A stretch of 18,550 bases of DNA from STF1-138 sp035356975 (GTDB lineage Bacteria > Patescibacteriota > Patescibacteriia > UBA1558 > S5-K13): positions 1 to 18,550 of the forward strand of contig DAORGW010000017.1 of assembly GCA_035356975.1 (NCBI GenBank), written 5' to 3'. This document shows, piece by piece, positions 6,765 to 14,616 of this stretch. How positions within the stretch are numbered: the first letter of the stretch is position 1; every line of letters begins with the position of its first letter. The translations under genes were made by a program, and so were the position numbers. Under the pieces are notes generated by a model. It saw only the letters and a program-made list of their open reading frames with translations. It had not been told where the DNA came from and did no database searches.

Positions 6765-7238
6765 TTATCTTAATTCAACTTCTAAAGTTCCATCTCCGGC
6801 ATCAATGAATTTTACTTCCCATTGATAGCTTGATTCAGTGATAGCATCACTAAGCTCTGCCCAGAAATCAGCAACCGGCCACAGCCAACCAGCAAAAGAA
6901 GACTTATAAATAACGTAGTTAAATTCCAACCATGTATTAAGTGGTAAATAACTTCCGTACTGGTATGAATCTCCATTTGGACCAATATAACGATCCTGAA
7001 AATAAATTGTGGCACCATTTCTGATTTGATAACCCACTGCTGTTGCTGGACCATTAACAGCTAAAATTGCTGGGCCATGATTAGTCTCTGGCATTATGAA
7101 CCATTCACAATTTCCTGGTAATCCAGAATCAGGACCAATATAAAATGTCCTGTCCCCGGTTGCGGTAATTTTTTCCGCACACGCAGAAATTATGAAAAGA
7201 ACAACCACTAGCAACAATAAGATTAATATCATTTTCAT
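6765..7238 (-). CDS. Putative lipoprotein of unknown function, 157 aa
   Basis: The N-terminus is a classic lipoprotein signal: MKM, a run of Leu, Ile and Val, then a lipobox ending ISAC with Cys at about residue 20. The mature part is soluble, aromatic-rich and likely beta (YIGPDSGLPGNCEWFIM, YIGPNGDSYQYGSYLP); the YIGP motif occurs twice, hinting at a short internal repeat. I do not recognise the domain. The ATG has a near-perfect TAAGGAGG Shine-Dalgarno (complement of 7243-7250), unlike core genes in the window. It lies just downstream of the structured RNA on the same strand, separated by that RNA's terminator, so it may be expressed by read-through or from its own weak promoter. Outer-face location is inferred from the lipobox. 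Confidence 0.75.
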   Translation of the reverse strand: MKMILILLLLVVVLFIISACAEKITATGDRTFYIGPDSGLPGNCEWFIMPETNHGPAILAVNGPATAVGYQIRNGATIYFQDRYIGPNGDSYQYGSYLPLNTWLEFNYVIYKSSFAGWLWPVADFWAELSDAITESSYQWEVKFIDAGDGTLEVELR

Positions 7239-7290
7239 TTTTCCTCCTTAGATATAATTTAATTTTAATAAATTAAATTACCACAAAACT

Positions 7291-7569
7291 AATAAAAAAG
7301 CAACTCCTTAAAATGGAATTGCTTTTTCATATACATATTACTATCCGCTAGTGTAAACAGCTCTCACATGCCGAAGCAAGGAAAACTGCCTAACTTGCGT
7401 TTAAAGCCACCAGGAGGGGGGTGACTAAAAACTACTAGCGAACAGAAATATAAATATGAATAATACTGCAGGGAATAATCTTTTTATATAAAGAGCCAAA
7501 TTGATTACAAAGAATCCTGGCAATTTCCCTGCAAAATTATGCACATTTCTTAATATTTTTAATTTACAT
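7291..7569 (-). ncRNA. Unassigned structured RNA, about 279 nt
   Basis: A gene-free stretch bounded on the minus strand by a very strong promoter (7576-7603) and an intrinsic terminator (7295-7327). The 5' domain is a long arm: TGCAGGGAA (complement of 7525-7533) pairs with TTCCCTGCA (complement of 7467-7475), extended by ATAAT/ATTAT, and holds two sub-hairpins. The 3' domain is closed by CGCTAGT (complement of 7434-7440) with ACTAGCG (complement of 7346-7352). It contains GTCACC-CCCCTCCT-GGTGGC (7406-7425) and a TGC-TTCG-GCA hairpin (7369-7378). I see no RNase P, tmRNA or SRP signature. It is either a free-standing RNA or a terminated leader of the lipoprotein gene. Confidence 0.65.
7295..7327 (-). 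terminator. Intrinsic terminator of the structured RNA
   Basis: A 13-bp stem with one C-A mismatch (7295-7307 with 7315-7327) and a 7-nt loop, followed on the minus strand by a T6 run. Confidence 0.8.
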
Positions 7570-7575
7570 TAAACT

Positions 7576-7603
7576 ATTATAGCATATCTATAAAATTTGT
7601 CAA
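7576..7603 (-). promoter_or_regulatory. Strong extended -10 promoter of the structured RNA
   Basis: On the minus strand: TTGACA (7598-7603), a 16-nt spacer ending TGC, then TATAAT (7576-7581). Consensus at both hexamers plus the TGn extension. Start predicted near 7569. Confidence 0.8.
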
Positions 7604-7615
7604 TATTTTAAATCC

Positions 7616-7644
7616 TTGCAATATAAAAATTTATTTCTTATAAT
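7616..7644 (+). promoter_or_regulatory. Sigma70-type promoter of dprA
   Basis: TTGCAA (7616-7621), a 17-nt spacer and TATAAT (7639-7644). The predicted start is about 20 nt before the dprA ATG. It is divergent from the structured-RNA promoter. Confidence 0.65.
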
Positions 7645-7670
7645 CCCAATATAAACGAAAAAGCAAATTT

Positions 7671-8756
7671 ATGGAGCTGGAACATAAAAAAATTGTATTG
7701 GGCCTTTTTTTAATTCCAAATATTGGGTTTAAAAAAGTAAAAAAACTTTTTTATATTTTCAAAGATTGGGAAAAAATTTGGAATTTAAATTATAGAGATT
7801 TAATAAATAATGGTTTTACAGAAAATTTTTCTAATTATTTTATTAATCAAAAAAATAAAATTAATTATCGCGCAATCTGGGAAATACACGAAAAACAAAA
7901 TATAAAAATTATAAATTATTTTGATGATTATTATCCAAATTTACTCAAACAAATATTCTCTCCTCCGCTTGTATTATTTACAAAAGGAAATTTATCGTTA
8001 TTAAAAAATACAAATTTTTTAAGCGTTGTTGGTTCTAGAAAATTTGATTCCTATGGAAAATCAATAGTAGAAAAATTTATACCCACTTGTGCGGAAAAAA
8101 ATATTACCATTGTATCTGGCCTTGCAAATGGAGTTGATTCTTTGGCTCACATAAACTCGCTCGATACAATTGGTAATACAATTGCTGTTTTAGGTTCTGA
8201 CATAGAAAAACCAAGTCCTATATCAAATATTAATCTAGCAAAAAAAATTGAAAAGCAAGGACTCATAATTTCAGAATATGGAATAAATTTTCCATATAGA
8301 AAGCAAAATTTTCCACAGAGAAATAGAATAATCGCTGGAATATCACAAGCCACTTTTATTGTACAGGCTGGAATAAAATCTGGGGCTCTAATAACTGCAA
8401 ATTTTGCATTATCTGAAAATAGAGAAGTTTTAACTTGTCCAGGTAATATATTTAGTAAAAATCAAGAGGGTTGTAATTCTCTTATAAGACAAGGTGCCAA
8501 AACAATAACAGAATTAAATGATATATTAGAAATATATAATATAGAAGATAAACAAAAAATAAATAAAAAAATAAATTTTTCATCAAAATATCAAGAAATT
8601 ATATATAAAATCCTAGTAAATGGTGCTCTAGGGGTTGACAAAATCATAGAGTATAGTAGACTTAATACGAATATCGTCATATCAAATTTAACAGAAATGG
8701 AGCTAAATGGTTTGATTAAAAACTTAGGGGGGCAAATCTATGAGCTCATATGCTAG
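7671..8756 (+). CDS. dprA: DNA-processing protein DprA
   Basis: DprA binds incoming single-stranded DNA during natural transformation and loads RecA on it. The 361 aa show an N-terminal HhH/SAM-like region (to about 90), then the extended Rossmann fold at about 95-290. Seen: VVGSRKFDSYG (119-129), IVSGLANGVDSLAH (147-160), IAVLGSDIEKP, FPQRNRIIAGIS and GIKSGALITANFAL, with PGNIFSKNQEGCNSLIRQGA near the end of the domain. A C-terminal winged-helix region (about 305-361) follows. All family motifs are intact. It has a good promoter and no Shine-Dalgarno, and it heads a run with folC, topA and rel. Together with the type IV pilus genes in this window it suggests DNA uptake ability, though competence genes such as comEC are not visible here. 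Confidence 0.95.
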   Translation: MELEHKKIVLGLFLIPNIGFKKVKKLFYIFKDWEKIWNLNYRDLINNGFTENFSNYFINQKNKINYRAIWEIHEKQNIKIINYFDDYYPNLLKQIFSPPLVLFTKGNLSLLKNTNFLSVVGSRKFDSYGKSIVEKFIPTCAEKNITIVSGLANGVDSLAHINSLDTIGNTIAVLGSDIEKPSPISNINLAKKIEKQGLIISEYGINFPYRKQNFPQRNRIIAGISQATFIVQAGIKSGALITANFALSENREVLTCPGNIFSKNQEGCNSLIRQGAKTITELNDILEIYNIEDKQKINKKINFSSKYQEIIYKILVNGALGVDKIIEYSRLNTNIVISNLTEMELNGLIKNLGGQIYELIC

Positions 8757-8789
8757 ACGATATTTTCTTTTTTAAAATAATAAAAAATT

Positions 8790-10073
8790 ATGCAAAACGC
8801 CAAATATCAAAATGCAGTTGAATTTCTAAAATCCCTAAATAACATTCCATCTTTTGACTACATGAAAAAAAGCAAACGTAGTTTTAATAGATCCTTCTTC
8901 GTAGAAAGGTTAGCTTATTTTTTAAAACTAATTGGAAATCCACAGGATCAAGTAAAATATATTCATGTAACAGGAACAGCTGGAAAAGGATCAACAACAT
9001 GTGCAATACATAATGTATTAAAATGTGGCAAATACAAAGTTGGTTCCTATTATTCACCACACACAACAACAAGCATAGAGAGAATAAAAGTTAACAATGA
9101 ATATATTTCTCCAAATGATTTTGCAAATATAGTAGAGAGTTTTAAAAAACCACTTACAGAATGTGCTATAAAAAGTCCATTTGGCGTACCTTCATACTTT
9201 GAAGTTTTTGTTGCGGTTGGGTTTGTATATTTTGCAAAAGAAAAATGTGACTGGGTGGTTTTAGAAGTTGGTATTGGTGGATTAAACGATGCAACAAATG
9301 TTATAAAAAACACAAAATATGCCGTTATAACAAATATTGATTATGATCATCAAGATGTACTAGGAAACACACTAGAACTTATTGCAAAAGAAAAAATGGG
9401 AATAATTAAAAAACACTGTACACTTATTACCACAGAAGAACGCCCTAGAATATTAAAAATGTTTAAAAATAAATGCGAAAAAGAAGATGCGAAATATATT
9501 TCTCTAAATGTTAAAAACAACAATTCTACTGAAAAAAATGGAGCAATAGCAAGAAAAATAGGAGAATTATTAAACATAAAAAAAACATTAATTGAAAAAG
9601 GAATAAAGCAGACAAAACTCCCTTGTAGATTTGAAACAATACAAGAATCTCCTCGCGTAATAATAGATGGGGCTCACAATAGAATAAAAATAAGAAAATT
9701 AGTTGAAGATTTAAAAACAATCAAATATAGAAATTTAATAGTTTTATACGGAATGGTTGCGGACAAAAACGTCGCTCAATCGCTTGATGAAATTATAAAT
9801 TTAGCAGATCATATAATCTTTACAAGATCGCTAACTTTAAATGCCGGTAGAAAATCAGCATCAATGTTAGAATTTAAAAAAATAATACAAAAACACAAGC
9901 ACAAAGCAAAAGTTGATTATTTTCTAGATCCATGGCAAGCACTTGAATTTAGCCTATCACAAACTGAGAGCTCCGACTGTCTAGTAATTACTGGCTCAAT
10001 GTATTTAACTGGAAATTTAAGAGAAAAATGGATAGATGAAAATTATATATTAAAAAACAGAAAAAGTTTTTAA
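8790..10073 (+). CDS. folC: Folylpolyglutamate synthase / Mur-ligase family protein
   Basis: A Mur-ligase-family ATP-dependent ligase of the FolC type, 427 aa, which adds glutamate to folates (and in some bacteria to dihydropteroate). Seen: the P-loop GTAGKGST (62-69), YYSPHTTTSIERIKVNN (87-103) typical of FolC, the VLEVGIGGLNDATNV segment (157-171) matching the FolC EVGxGGRxDATN motif, TNIDYDHQDVLGNT (181-193), and DGAHN (293-297) opening the C-terminal ligase domain. The Arg usual in EVGxGGRxDATN is Leu here. It follows dprA by 33 nt with no terminator, so cotranscription is likely. No other folate gene is in the window, so it may act on salvaged folate. Confidence 0.88.
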   Translation: MQNAKYQNAVEFLKSLNNIPSFDYMKKSKRSFNRSFFVERLAYFLKLIGNPQDQVKYIHVTGTAGKGSTTCAIHNVLKCGKYKVGSYYSPHTTTSIERIKVNNEYISPNDFANIVESFKKPLTECAIKSPFGVPSYFEVFVAVGFVYFAKEKCDWVVLEVGIGGLNDATNVIKNTKYAVITNIDYDHQDVLGNTLELIAKEKMGIIKKHCTLITTEERPRILKMFKNKCEKEDAKYISLNVKNNNSTEKNGAIARKIGELLNIKKTLIEKGIKQTKLPCRFETIQESPRVIIDGAHNRIKIRKLVEDLKTIKYRNLIVLYGMVADKNVAQSLDEIINLADHIIFTRSLTLNAGRKSASMLEFKKIIQKHKHKAKVDYFLDPWQALEFSLSQTESSDCLVITGSMYLTGNLREKWIDENYILKNRKSF

Positions 10074-10092
10074 TAACTTTAATTAAACAATC

Positions 10093-12138
10093 ATGAAAAA
10101 TTTAGTAATAGTAGAGTCACCAACAAAAGCAAAAACAATAAAAAAATTTTTGGATAATTCTTATGATGTTGAATCTTCATATGGTCATGTTAGAGATTTA
10201 CCCGAAAGAAAACTAGGGGTAAAAATAGAAGAAAATTTTGAGCCAGAATATACTGTACCAAAAAAAGCAAAGACAAATGTAGATAAATTAAAAAAGATGT
10301 CAAAAACTGCAAAAATGGTATTTTTTGCAACTGATGAAGATCGCGAAGGAGAAGCAATTTCTTGGCATCTAAATTATCTATTAAAACCAAAAAATCACAA
10401 AAGAATAGTTTTTCATGAAATTACAAAAAATGCTCTCCTTGAGGCATTGGAAAGTCCTCGAGAACTTGATGAAAATCTGGTAAATGCCCAACAAGCAAGA
10501 AGGATCTTAGACAGACTTGTTGGTTATAAACTTTCCCCATTTTTATGGAAAAAAATATCAAAAGGACTGTCAGCAGGAAGAGTCCAATCAGCAGCCGTAA
10601 GATTAATATGTGACAGAGAAGAAGAAGTAAAAAATTTCAAATCTCAAGAATACTGGAAAATATTAGCCGACTTCTTTACAAAAAATCACAACGAAATTAA
10701 AGCGGAGCTTACAAAAATAAATAAAAAAACTTTTGATAGATTTGAAATTAATTCAAATGATAAATCAGATGATTTAATTTCAAAAATTAAATCTCTTAAT
10801 TATAAAATAACAAATGTTGAATCAAGTGATGTAGAAAAAAATCCACTTGCACCATTTACTACTTCTACACTACAACAGTCTGCAAATAATAAATTGGGGT
10901 TTAGCTCCAAACAAACCATGCTTTTAGCGCAACAATTATATGAAGGCATAGAAATTCACACCGGAAGCACTGGTCTTATAACATACATGAGAACCGATTC
11001 TGTAAATTTATCAGAATCTTTTCTTTCCTCATGTGCACAATTTATAAAAAATACTCTTGGAGATAAGTATTCATGCGCTAGAAGATTTAAAACAAAATCA
11101 AAAAATGCTCAAGAAGCTCATGAAGCAATAAGACCAACAAGCGTAGAAAACACACCTCAAAAAATTGAAAAATATTTAGACCCCAAACAATTCAAATTAT
11201 ACAAACTAATCTGGGAAAGAGCTGTTGCGAGTCAGATGGCGAGTGCAAAAATCAAAAATACAAAAATAGAAATATCGGATGACAAAGAAAAATTTACTTT
11301 TGTATCAAGTGGAAACATAATTATATTTGATGGATTTATGCATATTTATAAATCAAATATATCAGAAAACCAACTACCAGAAGTTTCTAAAAATGAAACA
11401 GTTGATCTTAAAAATATAATTGGGGAACAAAAATTCACCGAGCCACCAGCAAGATACAATGAAGCATCACTTATTAAAGCAATGGAAAAACTTGGAATTG
11501 GTCGTCCATCAACATATGCCCCCACAATTTCTACAATAATTGCAAGAAAATATATTATAAAAGAACAAAAAAAATTGATTCCCACAGAAATTGGCGAATT
11601 AGTAAATAAAATGCTTAAAGAAGAATTTCCTGAAATAGTTGATTATCAATTTACTGCAAACATAGAAGGTGGACTTGATGAGATAGCTATAGGAAAAAAA
11701 GAATGGAGACCATTTTTACATGATTTTTATAAACCATTTGAAAAAAATTTAAAAGACAAATATGAATCGGTAAAAAAAGTTGATACAACAGAAAAAACAG
11801 ATGAAGTTTGTGAAAAATGTGGAGCACCTATGATAATTAGATTTGGAAGATTTGGAAAATTCATGGCATGCTCTGCTTTTCCTGAATGTAAAAATACAAA
11901 AACAATTACAGAAGAATTAAACATAAATTGTCCTATATGTAAAACTGGGAGCGTAATAGTGAAAAGGACAAAAAGTGGGAAAATATTTTACGGATGCAAT
12001 AATTATCCGGAATGCAAATTCGCATCCTGGAGCAAACCAACAGGAAATATTTGTGAAAAATGTGGGGCACCGATAGTAGAACTCAAAAGCGGAGAAAAAT
12101 GTTCGAATAAAGACTGCAAAAAAACAAAAAAATCCTGA
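10093..12138 (+). CDS. topA: DNA topoisomerase I (type IA)
   Basis: TopA relaxes negative supercoils through a transient 5'-phosphotyrosine link. The 681 aa contain an N-terminal Toprim domain with VESPTKAKTIKKFL (7-20) and the acidic DEDREGE (81-87), the core with RVQSAAVRLI, and the active site GLITYMRTDS with catalytic Tyr298. PPARYNEASLIKAMEKLGIGRPSTYAP is the usual conserved stretch. From about residue 570 there are three tetracysteine zinc ribbons (CEKC...CSAFPEC, CPIC...CNNYPEC, CEKC...CSNKDC). It starts 19 nt after folC and lacks a Shine-Dalgarno. Its terminator overlaps the stop codon, so the dprA-folC-topA transcript likely ends here. Confidence 0.97.
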   Translation: MKNLVIVESPTKAKTIKKFLDNSYDVESSYGHVRDLPERKLGVKIEENFEPEYTVPKKAKTNVDKLKKMSKTAKMVFFATDEDREGEAISWHLNYLLKPKNHKRIVFHEITKNALLEALESPRELDENLVNAQQARRILDRLVGYKLSPFLWKKISKGLSAGRVQSAAVRLICDREEEVKNFKSQEYWKILADFFTKNHNEIKAELTKINKKTFDRFEINSNDKSDDLISKIKSLNYKITNVESSDVEKNPLAPFTTSTLQQSANNKLGFSSKQTMLLAQQLYEGIEIHTGSTGLITYMRTDSVNLSESFLSSCAQFIKNTLGDKYSCARRFKTKSKNAQEAHEAIRPTSVENTPQKIEKYLDPKQFKLYKLIWERAVASQMASAKIKNTKIEISDDKEKFTFVSSGNIIIFDGFMHIYKSNISENQLPEVSKNETVDLKNIIGEQKFTEPPARYNEASLIKAMEKLGIGRPSTYAPTISTIIARKYIIKEQKKLIPTEIGELVNKMLKEEFPEIVDYQFTANIEGGLDEIAIGKKEWRPFLHDFYKPFEKNLKDKYESVKKVDTTEKTDEVCEKCGAPMIIRFGRFGKFMACSAFPECKNTKTITEELNINCPICKTGSVIVKRTKSGKIFYGCNNYPECKFASWSKPTGNICEKCGAPIVELKSGEKCSNKDCKKTKKS

Positions 12139-12155
12139 CACTAGTCAGGTTTTTT
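12134..12155 (+). terminator. Intrinsic terminator overlapping the topA stop
   Basis: CCTGAC-ACTA-GTCAGG (12134-12149) followed by T6. The topA TGA (12136-12138) is inside the stem. Confidence 0.88.
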
Positions 12156-12160
12156 GATGA

Positions 12161-12169
12161 TGATATAAT
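12161..12169 (+). promoter_or_regulatory. Extended -10 promoter of rel
   Basis: TGATATAAT gives a TGn extension plus a consensus -10 (12164-12169). The rel ATG is 6 nt further on, so the predicted start is at or next to the A of the ATG, giving a leaderless mRNA. No -35 is evident. Confidence 0.6.
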
Positions 12170-12175
12170 CAAAAT

Positions 12176-13684
12176 ATGAGAGATATAAAAGACATATTAA
12201 ATATTATCAAAAAAAATCATAGTATAAATGATTCTGATGAAAAACTCTTAATTAAGGCTTGGGAGTTTGCTTCTGTTGCGCACCAAAGCCAAAAAAGATT
12301 GAGTGGAGAAGAATACATAACACATCCACTTGAAACCGCACATACTCTATCAAAATGGGGAATGGATTTAAATACAATAATTGCTGGATTATTGCATGAT
12401 GTTCCTGAGGAAAGTGAATTTACAATTGATGATATAAAATCAGAATTCGGTTATGACATAGCACAGCTCGTAGAAGGAGACACAAAAATAGGAACAATTA
12501 AATATAGTGGAGTTGAGAGATACGCAGAAAATTTAAGAAAAATGTTTATTGCGATGAGCAAAGATATAAGAGTAATCATAATTAGATTTGCAGATAGGCT
12601 ACACAATTTAAAAACATTAAAATACCACAAAAATCCTGAAAAAAAATATAGAATAGCGCTAGAATCACTTGAAATTTACGCCCCAATAGCTGGAAGACTT
12701 GGTATGTATAGTATAAAAGAACAACTTGAAGATTTGTCTTTCAAGTATGTTTATCCGGCTCAACATAAATGGACAATTAAACAATTTAAATCAAAAATTG
12801 GGGAAAAAACAATTTCTTTTGATAAAACAAAAAGCAATATAATAAAATTACTTAGAAAAAATAAAATTGATTTTTATTCTATAACCGGTAGAAGAAAAAA
12901 ATTATACTCCTTATATCAAAAATTACTTAGAAAAAATAAAGATATTGGTAAAATCTATGATTTAATAGCTCTAAGAATTATTACAAAAAGCATAGGTGAT
13001 TGTTATTCTATTCTAGGATTAATACATAATAATTATCAACCATTAAATGGGCGCGTAAAAGATTACATTTCACAAAAAAAACCAAATGGTTATCAATCAC
13101 TTCACACAACAATTTTTAATGAAGATCATAATCCACTTGAAGTACAAATAAGAACTCAGGACATGAATAAAATTGCTGAATTTGGAGTTGCATCACATTG
13201 GATATATAAACAAGAAAAACATGGGTCAATTGATAAAGAATTAGACTGGATAAAAGATTTAATACGCTGGCAAGAAAAAATAAAAGACAATAAAGACTAC
13301 ATAAAATCAATAAAATTAAATACCGACATATTCAATTCAAGAATTTTTGTTTTCACACCAAACAATGATGTTATAGATCTACCAGAGGGCTCTACTCCAA
13401 TAGATTTTGCATATCACATACATACAGATATTGGAAACAAATGCGTCTCTGCAAAAATTAACAACAAAATTGTAAAACTAGACACTGAATTAAAAAATGG
13501 CGATATGATAGAAATAATAACAGATAAGAACAGAAACAACCCAAATCCGGATTGGATTAATTTTGTAAAAACAAACACAGCAAAAGAAAAAATAAAAAAC
13601 TCCCTATCAAAAGGAGCCAATAATAGAATAGAAAAATTGAAAAAAATGATTATTCAATTCAAGAAATGGAGAAAAGAAAAGTAA
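12176..13684 (+). CDS. RelA/SpoT family (p)ppGpp synthetase/hydrolase, short form
   Basis: A stringent-response enzyme of 502 aa. The HD hydrolase domain (about 25-180) keeps His50, His74, Asp75 and Asp140 (ITHPLE, LLHDVPEE, RFADRLHN). The usual ED pair after HD is Glu78-Glu79, so the second acid is Glu instead of Asp. The synthetase domain (about 225-345) has YDLIALRI with Asp262, the RVKD motif (293-296, the RXKD type of bifunctional Rel enzymes) and LEVQIRT with Glu322. A TGS domain (about 389-449) follows, and then the protein ends. The helical, zinc-finger and ACT/RRM regions of the usual 700-residue Rel are absent, so ribosome-linked control probably differs. The AAA-rich tail is basic. 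Probably bifunctional. Confidence 0.92.
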   Translation: MRDIKDILNIIKKNHSINDSDEKLLIKAWEFASVAHQSQKRLSGEEYITHPLETAHTLSKWGMDLNTIIAGLLHDVPEESEFTIDDIKSEFGYDIAQLVEGDTKIGTIKYSGVERYAENLRKMFIAMSKDIRVIIIRFADRLHNLKTLKYHKNPEKKYRIALESLEIYAPIAGRLGMYSIKEQLEDLSFKYVYPAQHKWTIKQFKSKIGEKTISFDKTKSNIIKLLRKNKIDFYSITGRRKKLYSLYQKLLRKNKDIGKIYDLIALRIITKSIGDCYSILGLIHNNYQPLNGRVKDYISQKKPNGYQSLHTTIFNEDHNPLEVQIRTQDMNKIAEFGVASHWIYKQEKHGSIDKELDWIKDLIRWQEKIKDNKDYIKSIKLNTDIFNSRIFVFTPNNDVIDLPEGSTPIDFAYHIHTDIGNKCVSAKINNKIVKLDTELKNGDMIEIITDKNRNNPNPDWINFVKTNTAKEKIKNSLSKGANNRIEKLKKMIIQFKKWRKEK

Positions 13685-13769
13685 AAAATTTATTAATACA
13701 ATCAATAAAGAGTTAGATCTATAAATGATAATTTTTTAGATTGAACTTGACAAAAATATTAAATTGTGT

Positions 13770-13859
13770 TGGCGGAGAGGGAGGGATTCGAACCCTCGAG
13801 GGTTTTTAGGCCCTGCCACGTTAGCAGTGTGGTGCCTTCAGCCACTCGGCCACCTCTCC
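13770..13859 (-). tRNA. tRNA-Ser(GCU)
   Basis: A 90-nt tRNA with CCA encoded (complement of 13770-13772). The acceptor stem GGAGAGG/CCTCTCC has discriminator G73. The long variable arm is typical of serine tRNAs, and the T arm reads GGGTTCGAATCCC. Anticodon GCU is the complement of 13823-13825 and reads AGC and AGU. Confidence 0.95.
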
Positions 13860-13958
13860 ATATCATAATTTATTTATTAATTTTATATCATCATTAAAAA
13901 TTTAAATTAATAAAATATTATAAAATCAATATGAAAATTATATATAACAAAATAACAA

Positions 13959-13987
13959 TTGTCAATTATTAATTTAAATTGTATAAT
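13959..13987 (+). promoter_or_regulatory. Promoter giving a probably leaderless mRNA
   Basis: TTGTCA (13959-13964), a 17-nt spacer and TATAAT (13982-13987). The ATG at 13994 is 6 nt after the -10, so transcription should begin on the start codon. Confidence 0.65.
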
Positions 13988-13993
13988 AATATT

Positions 13994-14488
13994 ATGGAAA
14001 ATAAAAATCAAATAGAAAAAGGAAATAATTTACTAGGTTGGCACTTTCCTGAATTTGAACAATATGAAAGAACAACAACCTGGTATATTGCATTTTTTAT
14101 TACAGCTGGATTATTAATGATCTATGCTATTGTAAGTTTAAATTTTTTATTTGCGGTTATTATTGTAATGTGTACAATAATAATACTTTTATGGCACAGA
14201 AAAGAACCGACCGAACTTGACATAAATATAATGGAGGCTGGCATTGAAATTGGAAATAAATTTTACATGTACAAAGAAATTAGAAGTTTTTTTATAATAT
14301 ATGAACCACCACATGTAAAAACCTTATTTATATTATTAAAAAATAGAGCAAAGCCCAGAATAAGCATTCCACTAAATGATCAAAATCCTGTTAAAATAAG
14401 AGATTTATTGCTAAATTTTATAGAAGAAGATATTGATAAAAATGATGAACCGGGTTCAGATTATTTAATAAGAGCATTGAAACTTTAA
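13994..14488 (+). CDS. Two-TM membrane protein with PH-like C-terminal domain
   Basis: A 164-aa protein of unknown function. The N-terminal 40 residues are polar and include a GWHFPEFEQYERTTTWY segment. Two adjacent TM helices follow (about residues 31-49 and 51-68, AFFITAGLLMIYAIVSLNFL and FAVIIVMCTIIILLW). The C-terminal 90 residues (GIEIGNKFYMYKEIRSFFIIYE...TLFILLKNRAKPRISIPL) look like a small beta-rich PH-like domain on the cytoplasmic side; this is my inference. A TTG at 13979 lies in frame but falls on the spacer/-10 boundary, so the ATG at 13994 is the better start. A terminator at 14506 ends it before the tRNA. Confidence 0.8.
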   Translation: MENKNQIEKGNNLLGWHFPEFEQYERTTTWYIAFFITAGLLMIYAIVSLNFLFAVIIVMCTIIILLWHRKEPTELDINIMEAGIEIGNKFYMYKEIRSFFIIYEPPHVKTLFILLKNRAKPRISIPLNDQNPVKIRDLLLNFIEEDIDKNDEPGSDYLIRALKL

Positions 14489-14505
14489 AATAAATGTTAT
14501 ATATT

Positions 14506-14529
14506 AAAGGGGCTTAATTGCCCTTTTTA
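14506..14529 (+). terminator. Intrinsic terminator before tRNA-Arg
   Basis: AAAGGGGC (14506-14513) pairs with GCCCTTTT (14520-14527), including one G-T pair, over a TTAATT loop. The 3' arm ends in T5. Confidence 0.75.
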
Positions 14530-14533
14530 ATTT

Positions 14534-14608
14534 GCTCCCGTAGTTTAACGGATAAAATACAAGCTTGCGGAGCTTGGGATTCAGGTTCAATTCCTGGCGG
14601 GAGTACCA
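14534..14608 (+). tRNA. tRNA-Arg(GCG)
   Basis: A 75-nt tRNA with CCA encoded. The acceptor stem is GCTCCCG/CGGGAGT (first pair G-U) with discriminator A73. The D arm carries A20, an arginine identity element. The anticodon stem CAAGC/GCTTG holds loop TTGCGGA with anticodon GCG (14567-14569). The T loop is TTCAATT. It reads CGC and CGU. Most bacteria use ACG, edited to ICG, for these codons. The family-B REP array starts 9 nt after the CCA. Confidence 0.9.
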
Positions 14609-14616
14609 GTATTACC

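Noticed and set aside
7369..7425. SRP, RNase P or tmRNA identity for the structured RNA
   Set aside because: I looked for GGAAGGAAGCAG-type, GAGGAAAGTCC/ACAGAAA-type and tRNA-like end signatures on both strands and found none that fit.
7412..7438. Plus-strand AGGAGG followed by GTG as a start site
   Set aside because: The frame closes with TAG after four codons; the motif is the complement of the RNA's C-rich loop.
13685..13769. Terminator after rel
   Set aside because: Only a 5-bp ATCTA/TAGAT pairing with a long loop and no T-run after it; too weak to call.
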